The notes beneath the pieces were generated by a model. It was not told where the DNA came from, ran no database searches, and was given only the letters and a program-made list of their open reading frames with translations. A stretch of 64,000 nucleotides of DNA, taken from NCBI RefSeq assembly GCF_000242635.2, contig NC_017770.1, forward strand, positions 1,178,001-1,242,000. The letters run 5' to 3'. The position numbers were made by a program, and so were the translations under genes. Shown here one piece after another: positions 33,068 to 40,717 of this stretch; the first letter of the stretch is position 1, and each line of letters starts with the position of its first letter. This DNA comes from Solitalea canadensis DSM 3403 (lineage in GTDB: Bacteria; Bacteroidota; Bacteroidia; Sphingobacteriales; Sphingobacteriaceae).

Positions 33068-33697
33068 ATGCGAAAACCAAATTACATCTATCTTCTAATT
33101 ACACTCTTTTTTCTATTTACTAACTGTAAAAATGCATCTGCCCAAAATGGAGAATGGGTAAAAGGGCATTATTATACTTGGAGCGGAGAGCGGGTTGAAG
33201 GCTTCCTTAAACATCGTTTTCAGGCACAGTTTGGCTCCGGTCCTGATAATAGCCTGCGTTTTATGGTCGATAGAGACGCTAAAAGAATAACCCTCACAAC
33301 TAAAGATGTAAAAAGCTTTGTTCTGCAAATCGAAAGAGGTAAAGTAGATAGTTTCATTGTCATAAAGAATTTCACTATAAATGTATTTGCGACCTATCGT
33401 GAGGATTTTGTCAAGGTAGTTGCAACGGGTCCTTTAAATTTATATATGCATTACAGCACAGTTTCGACAGGCTCCAAGTATGGGGTGACTACATCTCCTG
33501 TCAGCAATTGGTTGGTTCAAAAAGGGGAGTCGTTGACACTAATTAAAAATCAGTCAAACTTCAAAGAGGTAATGCCACAATTAGTTTCAGATGATACTGA
33601 ACTTGTTGAAAAGATCACAAATAAAGAGTTTAAGTACAGAGACATAGAAGAAGTAATAAGACTATATAACCAAAAACACCTTACATCCCTCAACTGA
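33068..33697 (+). CDS. Secreted cassette protein, copy D (209 residues)
   Basis: Full-length copy with signal FFLFTNCKNASAQ. It differs from copy A by the extra SNWLVQ segment and from B/C at few positions (GVTTSPV, NQKHLTSLN). It stands next to the only intact tail-fibre-like gene, so this pair probably represents the original two-gene unit. Confidence 0.8.
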   Translation: MRKPNYIYLLITLFFLFTNCKNASAQNGEWVKGHYYTWSGERVEGFLKHRFQAQFGSGPDNSLRFMVDRDAKRITLTTKDVKSFVLQIERGKVDSFIVIKNFTINVFATYREDFVKVVATGPLNLYMHYSTVSTGSKYGVTTSPVSNWLVQKGESLTLIKNQSNFKEVMPQLVSDDTELVEKITNKEFKYRDIEEVIRLYNQKHLTSLN

Positions 33698-33760
33698 TAA
33701 TTATCACCATAGAATATTATTTTTTTATTTTCTTTGCCAACATATTTTTTTGATTTACCA

Positions 33761-34738
33761 ATGAAAAAAGGATTACTATTACAGATTGCTTGCATGCTAA
33801 TTGCAAGTGCAGGTTTTGCTCAGACAGCTACATCACTAACGGTTCAGGATACCAGAAACACTAATCCTCTTCCTGAAACTTTTCAGAAAACAGTCAGATA
33901 TGACTTTAAAAGGACCGACGATATTGGAGTGCCAGGGGCATTGTCTTATTCAGGATTAATGACATTGTCACAGTGGGAGGACGCAAGTGGCGGTAAAGTA
34001 CACCAAATGAATTTTAATGATAGAGGAGTCTATTATCGAGGTGGATACATGGGTGCTACATCATGGGAAGGGTGGAAAAGATTAGTTATGGAAGATGAAA
34101 ATGGAAATGTTCTATTAAATAGTGCAACAGCAGGAAATGTTGGTATTGGTATAAGCAGCCCATTAACTAAGGTTCATATTGTTAATCAGGCACAATTATC
34201 CAACTCCATGGGTGCTCTTATGATTGGATTAAATACAACAACTGCCAATTTACGATTCGGCTATAATACTGGTTATACATGGATACAGTCACATAATGGA
34301 GCTCCATTATACATCAATGAGATAGGTAATAATACAATTTTTAATGTAACATCAGGAAGTGTTGGAATTGGCACAAGAACTCCTGATCCTAATTATAAGC
34401 TTTCGGTAAATGGAAATATTCGTGCAAAAGAAATTAAGGTTGAATCAGGATGGGCAGATTTTGTATTCGAGCCTGATTATAAACTACGTTCATTGTCAGA
34501 AGTAGAAATGTTTATTAAACTAAATAAACACCTTCCTGAAATTCCTTCAGCAAAAGAGGTTGAAAACAATGGAATTGCAGTAGGGGAAATGAATGCCAAA
34601 TTGCTTCAAAAGATTGAGGAGTTAACACTTTATTTGATTGAAATGAAAAAAGAAAATGAAGAGTTAAAATCATTGAAGAATGAAGTGGAACAGTTGAAAA
34701 TGCTTGTTAAAGAGTTGTCCGAATCAAAGCATAAATAA
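33761..34738 (+). CDS. Tail-fibre-like secreted protein with pyocin-knob domain, intact copy
   Basis: 325 residues from the ATG at 33761 (a TTG nine codons upstream is not needed). Signal [16 protein letters not shown]; pyocin-knob-like domain about 20-110 ([40 protein letters not shown]); glycine-rich fibre segments ([31 protein letters not shown]); a C-terminal 'F[13 protein letters not shown]' region and a coiled coil ([20 protein letters not shown]). This is the Bacteroidota fibre architecture often seen upstream of Rhs genes. Here a stem-loop, not Rhs, follows. Confidence 0.85.
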   Translation: MKKGLLLQIACMLIASAGFAQTATSLTVQDTRNTNPLPETFQKTVRYDFKRTDDIGVPGALSYSGLMTLSQWEDASGGKVHQMNFNDRGVYYRGGYMGATSWEGWKRLVMEDENGNVLLNSATAGNVGIGISSPLTKVHIVNQAQLSNSMGALMIGLNTTTANLRFGYNTGYTWIQSHNGAPLYINEIGNNTIFNVTSGSVGIGTRTPDPNYKLSVNGNIRAKEIKVESGWADFVFEPDYKLRSLSEVEMFIKLNKHLPEIPSAKEVENNGIAVGEMNAKLLQKIEELTLYLIEMKKENEELKSLKNEVEQLKMLVKELSESKHK

Positions 34739-34761
34739 GGTAATAAAGTTCATTTCCACTC

Positions 34762-34832
34762 AAAGTTCTCTGACCAACAAAAAGCATTTGTCTTAGTTTA
34801 GTGTTTCTTGTCTGTCAGAGACTTTACTATTT
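34762..34832. repeat. Cassette stem-loop H5
   Basis: Arms TTCTCTGACCAACAAAAAGCA (from 34766) and TGTTTCTTGTCTGTCAGAGA (to 34821), loop with GTCTTAGTTTAG, then CTTTACTATTTG. It closes the intact two-gene unit and marks the right end of the array. Confidence 0.75.
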
Positions 34833-34934
34833 GCTGTCTTAAGTGACGCTTCGATGAACAATTATGACAACTATAGGTCAAAAACTGGAAAATGATAGAC
34901 ACTATTTTTGAGTTTTTAATCAACGTTTTACTAA

Positions 34935-35069
34935 GTACCTGATGCTTTTATTCGTTCTTTCTTCACTAAGAAAAGTCTTAAAGAGCTTCTGAATGAATCT
35001 AAGGACTTTAATGCCGGAGTAACAATCATTGTGATTTTAATAGTATTTCTATTGTTGAAGTTTTTCTAA
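34935..35069 (+). pseudogene. Possible C-terminal fragment of a small membrane protein
   Basis: An open frame without a start reads AFIRSFFTKKSLKELLNESK and then ends in a membrane helix GVTIIVILIVFLLLKFF. It may be the tail of a lost immunity or membrane gene. No upstream match was found, so this is weak. Confidence 0.25.
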
Positions 35070-35153
35070 AAAAATTAAACTGTCTGAAGTTTTCATTTAC
35101 TATTTAGTAAGTGAGTTTTTGTGAAATACTTAAGGTTACGGATAACTTACATT

Positions 35154-35651
35154 ATGGAAAATATATCAGAGAATGGATCTAGCTTGATTCTGGATGCACA
35201 GAAATCATATTATGTTATAGATGCCCTATACTTAAGTAATATTAACGAACAAATCTCTTCTTTAAACTTATTAGATCTAGATAATGAAATAAGAATGAAG
35301 GTTTTTCCATTCACGGATAGCCCATACATGAAATTTAAGCCTTTGAGAAATGTATTGTCAGTTATTGAAATAAGGCAGAATAATGAAACTATTAAAGAAA
35401 AGAAAGAGTGTTTTGATGTAGATTCGGGTATGATCATGCTAATAGATGATAAAATATTCATCGAAATTGTAACGAAGTTTAATTTTGGTGATTTAGTAGA
35501 TTCTCAAACTTCTTTGATTAATATGGTTTTTTGGAAAGGATTAACAAAACAATTTGAATTGAATCAAATCGGAATAATTTTATCCCCAGGTGTTGATTCT
35601 GGTTATGAGTTTGTGGGAAGTGGGGAATATAAAATTGTACAAGAACTATAA
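35154..35651 (+). CDS. Hypothetical protein, possible orphan immunity protein
   Basis: 165 residues from the ATG at 35154; a GTG 11 codons upstream is also open. Cytoplasmic, acidic and beta-rich (SYYVIDALYLSNI, VDSGMIMLIDDKIFIEIV, GIILSPGVDSGYEFVGSGEY). No family recognised. Composition and size are like the immunity candidates, and it lies just outside the last stem-loop, but no toxin precedes it. Confidence 0.55.
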   Translation: MENISENGSSLILDAQKSYYVIDALYLSNINEQISSLNLLDLDNEIRMKVFPFTDSPYMKFKPLRNVLSVIEIRQNNETIKEKKECFDVDSGMIMLIDDKIFIEIVTKFNFGDLVDSQTSLINMVFWKGLTKQFELNQIGIILSPGVDSGYEFVGSGEYKIVQEL

Positions 35652-35828
35652 ATTCGAATCTCTAAATTGGAAACAAATACGATTAGACGGTCTAATACTA
35701 CTTAAAGAACTATTAAAATCAAATCATAAATAAGATAGTAGTGTTCCATTACTTATATAAATACCTTTTGAACAAAGTGAAACTATTTTCTGTATCTTCA
35801 ATTATCATTCCTGTGGTTGAAAATAATT

Positions 35829-36524
35829 ATGAACAAAATACTTCTATCAATTGTGATGTTATTATCGCTGCAAAAGGCGATAGCTCAAAATAAAACAATA
35901 GCTCAATTTGCTATCTGGAAACCCAACCCGGGTCAGGATCAAAGTTTTGAAAACGGATATAAAAAACATCTAACCTGGCATAAAGCCAATAACGATCCTT
36001 GGAGTTGGTATGGTTGGTTTATTAGTTCCGGTCCACGTTGTGGTCAATTTGTGGATGCAACTTTTGATCATTCATGGGGCGATTTTGATCATTCCGTAAA
36101 ACCTGGCGAGGACATGGCCGACAATGAATTGCATGTGTTTCCTTTTGCAACTTTACAAACAGTTTTTAAGGCTTCTTACTTGAAAGATGTAAGTGTTTCT
36201 AATGAGAGTAGTTTAAAATCTAAGTTTCTGCGGCTTATTACATTAGAGGTAAATGACGTCTCCAACGGAATAAAAATGTTGGAAAAGCTAAAAACAACCA
36301 ACACCGATATTAAAACACTTATGTGCTATAAAATAGTTGATGGGGGTAGTTTAAATCAACTACTGCTGTTATTGGGTTTTAATAGTTTTAGTGAATACGA
36401 AAAAGCTGAAAACCTACAGAATCAACTCTCAGCTATTGAAAGCTCTTTCAAAATGAGCATCATAAAATCAATTACATCCGAAACGCTGGTTTACAGTGCT
36501 GATATGAGTTTGTTTCCCAATTAA
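35829..36524 (+). CDS. Exported protein of unknown function
   Basis: 231 residues from the ATG at 35829 with signal peptide KILLSIVMLLSLQKAIAQ. The mature region FAIWKPNPGQDQSFENGYKK, then WHKANNDPWSWYGWFISSGP is distinctive (several Trp) and may fold as a ferredoxin-like or dimeric barrel pair. I do not recognise it. It appears monocistronic. Confidence 0.7.
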   Translation: MNKILLSIVMLLSLQKAIAQNKTIAQFAIWKPNPGQDQSFENGYKKHLTWHKANNDPWSWYGWFISSGPRCGQFVDATFDHSWGDFDHSVKPGEDMADNELHVFPFATLQTVFKASYLKDVSVSNESSLKSKFLRLITLEVNDVSNGIKMLEKLKTTNTDIKTLMCYKIVDGGSLNQLLLLLGFNSFSEYEKAENLQNQLSAIESSFKMSIIKSITSETLVYSADMSLFPN

Positions 36525-36767
36525 AGCCTATTTATTGTTAAGTATTAGTTCCAATGCATATCAGTTGTTGGAAGCCTTGAGGCTTGGCGGTTATAATTTC
36601 TTTAATGATTGCCTATTAAATGACGTTTTACTGAATGTTTAAGACATTTTGATGATCCCATTTTGCAACCCTTCACATCATTACTACTTTATCATTCCTT
36701 AACAATCTTTCTCGTTACGAAATAATTTTAATTAATATCTTCGCGGCCATTAACCAAAAATTATTGA

Positions 36768-39149
36768 ATGAGAAAACTTTACCAATTCCTTATTTGTTCC
36801 TTTTTGTTGTCGGCCCTGTCTTTTACTTCTAAGGCACAGCTGTTAACTTCTTTAAGAGGAAGTAATTATGCAGGTATTTATAGCATTTACTACAATCCCG
36901 CGGAGATTGTTGATAGCCGTTACAGCTTTGATATGAACCTGATTAGTTTTTCCTCAAGTTTTACGAATGATTTCGGTACGCTTAATCGTAACTATTTGTT
37001 TGATAAAGGCTTTCTGAAGTTTAATGTGAAGGATGATATCAATCCGTATTTAACTTTTGCTCAGGATACTAAAATGCGTACTGGAGTAGCTAATACATCG
37101 GTTTACGGTCCGTCGTTTATGTTTACTTTCGGCAAAAAACGGCAGCAAAGCTTTGCACTTTTCACCAAGGCAAATGTTTATAGTAATGTAAACGGAGTGA
37201 GTGGGGAGTTTGCAACGCTTGTGAATGATGATTTTAAAAACGATGCACTAACCGGAAAGCCAATCAAATTAACGAATCTAACGACAACAGCAGTTGGATG
37301 GGGTGAAATCGGTGCGACTTACGGTCATGTGTTGTTAAACCGCAATAAGAACTTTCTTAAAGGAGCGATCTCTGTTAAATACGTAAGAGGGTATGCTTCA
37401 GCTTATATCAACAGTAAACAACTATCACTTCAATTAACAGACCCAATAAACGGGAAGGCAAATGTTATTGGCGATTTGAGTATCGGACACTCTACTAATT
37501 TTGATCCTGTTTCCGGAGATCTTCAAAAGGATAAAATCGGAGGTAAGGCAACAGGGGCAGTCGATTTAGGTTTGGTGTATGAATATCGCCCTAAATACAA
37601 TAGTTTTTATTACGAAATGGATCAAGAGAAAGGCCGTGTGCGACATGATAAAAATAAGTATTTATTTAAGGCAGCTGTTTCCATCACTGATTTAGGTGGA
37701 GCATTGAAATTTGATAAAGGTAATTTCAGCAGAGAATATCTTGTTCAGAAAGAAAATTACGATATGACAGGATTGCCAAGTCCGGTTGATATTAAAGATT
37801 TTGTTGGCAAGTTAGATGCTGACTTCGTAAATAAAGGGGCATCTGATAAAGATTATGAGTTCGGTTTACCAACAACCATGAATGCCAATTTTGACTATCA
37901 TATTTGGAGAGGTTTTTACGTAAATGCAAACGCTTATGTTCCATTGAGCAATAAAAATAAGCTGAACGCGCATTATGTAAATATTTACAGCTTAACACCA
38001 CGTTTAGAGACGGGTAATTTCGGCGTTTATTTTCCGGTAACCTATTCGGGTCATAAGGATATGAATGTTGGCTTTACGCTTAGAGCTGGTTCGTTCATGA
38101 TCGGAACCGGTACAGTTGCACCATTATTCGGAAAGCAAGATATCAAAGCGGCTGATGTGCACTTTGGTATTCGTATTCCTGTTTTGAAGAAACATCCGAA
38201 AGACCGTGATAATGATTTGATTTCTGATAAGAAAGATAAATGTAAAAAGGTTCCTGGTGATCCTCAGTTTTGGGGATGTCCTGATACGGATAAAGACGGG
38301 GTTCAGGATAGTGAAGACAAATGTCCGGAAGTTGCAGGAAAAGCAGAATTTGGTGGTTGTCCTGATACCGATAACGATGGAGTGCAGGATAGTGAAGATA
38401 AATGCCCGACCATTGCAGGAAAGTCAGAATTTGCAGGCTGCCCTGATACGGATAATGACGGAATTATTGACAGCTTGGATCAATGCCCTGAATTGGCCGG
38501 ACCTAAAGAATTGAATGGTTGTCCGGATACCGATGGGGATGGAATTATCGATCCGAAAGATAAATGTCCAACAGAAAAAGGTTTACCGGAATTTGATGGT
38601 TGTCCGTTAAGAGATAAAGACGGCGATGGAGTAAAAGATGAAGTGGATGAATGTCCAACGGTAGCGGGACCGGTAGAAAACAAAGGTTGTCCTTACCCTG
38701 ATACGGATGGAGACGGAGTATTAGATAAAGACGATTACTGTCCGTTAACACCAGGTGACCCAGCAAACAACGGTTGTCCGGTTATTAAGGAAGAAGTGAA
38801 GAAAATTCTTGAAAAAGCGTTTGATAAGCTTGAATTCACTACCGGAAAATCAGTCATTAAAAGTGTTTCATTTGCTTCACTAAATGATCTTGCAAAGATC
38901 ATGAAAGAAAATGCAGCTTATAAGCTCCGTATAGAAGGTCATACTGATAATGTAGGCAAGCGTGCAAACAACATGACACTGTCTAAAAACAGGGCTAATG
39001 CTGTTAAAAACTACCTTGTGAAAAAAGGAGTGGAAGCAACCAGATTCGATGTTAAATGGTACGGTCCGGATAAGCCGGTAGCAGATAATGCAACCGCAGA
39101 AGGCCGCCAACAAAATCGTCGTGTAGAAATGACAATAGTATTTGAATAA
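36768..39149 (+). CDS. Outer membrane protein: DUF5723-like barrel, TSP type-3 repeats and OmpA domain
   Basis: 793 residues. Signal peptide (LICSFLLSALSFTSKAQ); residues about 25-470 are a DUF5723-like beta-barrel (SLRGSNYAGIYSIYYNPAEI at the start); about 475-680 hold calcium-binding thrombospondin type-3 repeats ('DTDxDGVxDSEDKCP' six or seven times); about 690-793 is the OmpA peptidoglycan-binding domain (LRIEGHTDNVGKRANNMTLS, NRAVKNYLVKKG-like, ENRRVEMTIVF-like end). It anchors the outer membrane to the cell wall. A strong terminator follows. Confidence 0.9.
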   Translation: MRKLYQFLICSFLLSALSFTSKAQLLTSLRGSNYAGIYSIYYNPAEIVDSRYSFDMNLISFSSSFTNDFGTLNRNYLFDKGFLKFNVKDDINPYLTFAQDTKMRTGVANTSVYGPSFMFTFGKKRQQSFALFTKANVYSNVNGVSGEFATLVNDDFKNDALTGKPIKLTNLTTTAVGWGEIGATYGHVLLNRNKNFLKGAISVKYVRGYASAYINSKQLSLQLTDPINGKANVIGDLSIGHSTNFDPVSGDLQKDKIGGKATGAVDLGLVYEYRPKYNSFYYEMDQEKGRVRHDKNKYLFKAAVSITDLGGALKFDKGNFSREYLVQKENYDMTGLPSPVDIKDFVGKLDADFVNKGASDKDYEFGLPTTMNANFDYHIWRGFYVNANAYVPLSNKNKLNAHYVNIYSLTPRLETGNFGVYFPVTYSGHKDMNVGFTLRAGSFMIGTGTVAPLFGKQDIKAADVHFGIRIPVLKKHPKDRDNDLISDKKDKCKKVPGDPQFWGCPDTDKDGVQDSEDKCPEVAGKAEFGGCPDTDNDGVQDSEDKCPTIAGKSEFAGCPDTDNDGIIDSLDQCPELAGPKELNGCPDTDGDGIIDPKDKCPTEKGLPEFDGCPLRDKDGDGVKDEVDECPTVAGPVENKGCPYPDTDGDGVLDKDDYCPLTPGDPANNGCPVIKEEVKKILEKAFDKLEFTTGKSVIKSVSFASLNDLAKIMKENAAYKLRIEGHTDNVGKRANNMTLSKNRANAVKNYLVKKGVEATRFDVKWYGPDKPVADNATAEGRQQNRRVEMTIVFE

Positions 39150-39169
39150 ACTCTTTTTAAAAATTGTTG

Positions 39170-39203
39170 AAAGCCTTCGGTAGAAATGCCGAAGGCTTTC
39201 CTT
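39170..39203 (+). terminator. Terminator after the OmpA-like gene
   Basis: AAAGCCTTCGG / CCGAAGGCTTT with an 8-nt loop and CCTTTTAA after it, 20 bp past the stop. Confidence 0.85.
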
Positions 39204-39244
39204 TTAATGGCTCAATTTTTTATAATTATAGGAACTTTTGTTAA

Positions 39245-39556
39245 TTAAGTATCCATTGTATCATACAAATAAATCTGAACATCTTCATTGCTTGCTAAAA
39301 TCTTTCTGTCAACAGCACATTTTTGTCCTATTTCTGACCGAAAAGCATTCATCATTGCTTCGAGGGAATCAAAATATAAATTAGCTATTCGATAAGGTTC
39401 AGAATGTCCCGTTAATGAGATAATAGTACCATCATTTATTTCATACTTTATTAGTCCTGGTAATTGCTTCGCCAAAGGAATGTGTACATCAAAATAATGT
39501 TGTTCGAAGAATTCTTTATCCTTTGGCGTTTTATAAATCACAGTCATTTTTGCCAT
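39245..39556 (-). CDS. EthD-family small protein
   Basis: 103 residues from the ATG at 39556, which begins MAKMTVIYKTPKDKEFFEQH; the extra upstream codons are unlike the family. The motif 'F-x-x-H-Y-x-x-x-H-x-P-L-A' (YFDVHIPLAKQLPGLIKYEI) is the EthD/dimeric alpha-beta barrel hallmark. Such proteins form dimers and have varied roles; no partner gene is near. Confidence 0.85.
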   Translation of the reverse strand: MAKMTVIYKTPKDKEFFEQHYFDVHIPLAKQLPGLIKYEINDGTIISLTGHSEPYRIANLYFDSLEAMMNAFRSEIGQKCAVDRKILASNEDVQIYLYDTMDT

Positions 39557-39738
39557 AATAATTATTACTTGAGTTGTTATTGCTTCTCTTTCAAATGTAT
39601 TGTCCAAAAGTTACTTGAAAAGGGCGTTAAATGGACTTTGTTGTAGGTTGATTTGGACAAAATGAAATTTCCTTTTTTATATATTGGAAATGTTTTTAGG
39701 GGGACTACGTTGTAGATCCTCAGTTTATTAATATAGCC

Positions 39739-40050
39739 CGTTGTGCGATTTGATTTCACATATGTGAATTTAAAGCATAAATTATCATATAAGCCAAAAT
39801 CGCATTGTACAGTTCGGGAGAGATGATTTAAATACTTGCACTAACTGTCGGAGAACTGTACGCAGCGACGGCATTTTTTGCTTACTTTTTTTTGCTGAAG
39901 AAAAACATGCGAAGCATTCTTGAATACCATTAAAGTAAAACACTGCATGAAAAAAGTGAGTCCCGCTGAAAGCGGCGGAAGAAAATAATTCATCAAACTG
40001 TGTTTATTGCACTATTAGGCTTTTTTTGAGCTACTTTAAATCGCACAACG
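39739..40050. mobile_element. Small non-coding inverted-repeat element (MITE-like), full copy
   Basis: About 312 bp bounded by CGTTGTGCGATTT (39739-39751) and AAATCGCACAACG (40038-40050), perfect 13-bp terminal inverted repeats. Inside are TTGTACAGTTCGG and GAACTGTACGCAGC (inverted ACAGTTC/GAACTGT), a T-rich TTTTTTGCTTACTTTTTTT and GTCCCGCTGAAAGCGGCGG. No protein is encoded. Partial copies occur at 17371 and 53325. A transposase acting in trans is presumed. Confidence 0.7.
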
Positions 40051-40263
40051 CGTTAAAACAATAATATCTTAAATTCATCATCCCGAAATAAGTCAATTAA
40101 AGGATCCTAAACTATGCGGAACTATTTCTGATATAACAGATGACAGGTACTCTTTTGGTCCCTTCATAAAAGCTTCTTTGCAAACAATTATTTACAAAAA
40201 AGCGTCTAGTTTCTTCCCTCCATTTTACTTCGATTAACATTTGCATGTTTTTGTTTTTTAACA

Positions 40264-40430
40264 TGCTTGTTTATGCAATATTTTGCACTTTTCTTTCTGA
40301 TGATAAAATATTCAGAAAGAAAAAATGTCAATTATCATCCTTGCTTAATTGTTCGTGCGTTATTATGCGTTTGTAATCATTTTGTTACATGCGGTTTTGT
40401 GCGTAGTTGCGAAATAAAATTTTATGTTTG
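40264..40430 (+). promoter_or_regulatory. TGC-N8-GCA sites and promoter before the first susC
   Basis: Sites TGCTTGTTTATGCA (40264), TGCAATATTTTGCA (40274), TGCGTTATTATGCG (40356) and TGCGGTTTTGTGCG (40390). A Bacteroidota-type -7 box TATGTTTG lies at 40423-40430 with TTTG 23 bp upstream inside the last site. The same pieces recur before the other three operons of the locus. The leader of nearly 290 nt to susC is long. Confidence 0.6.
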
Positions 40431-40717
40431 GTGAAACTTCAAAAATTAAGTGGTGTATTCTAGTGATATAGGTTGTTGAGATGATTGTTGGTTGTTCTGC
40501 TGTTGCGTTTTGTTTTTGAATCGCTGATATGTTTTGTTACAACTATGTTGCATATATGCTTGAGTAAGTCAATCCTCCATGTGTTGCGGGATTTGAGTGT
40601 CCTTAATTGAAGAGTGTTAAGACAGTTTACGATTGGTAAATGACTCTTATTAGAAGTTTTTTGCTTTCTGATTAAATCGTTAATCAACTATCAACTATAA
40701 ACTTAAATGATTCAATT

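Noticed and set aside
20132-34738. Diversity-generating retroelement acting on the Rhs or fibre genes
   Set aside because: No reverse transcriptase and no adenine-biased template/variable repeat pair; the differences are whole-domain replacements.
23383-34832. The repeated stem-loops as a CRISPR array or retron msr-msd
   Set aside because: Copies are about 3 kb apart with genes between them, and no Cas or reverse transcriptase gene is present.
38260-38770. Regularly spaced repeats that look CRISPR-like at DNA level
   Set aside because: They encode the calcium-binding thrombospondin type-3 repeats of the OmpA-like protein in one frame; no spacers or cas genes.
39577-39759. Short minus-strand frame upstream of the EthD gene
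   Set aside because: Runs into the inverted-repeat element and lacks any recognisable motif.
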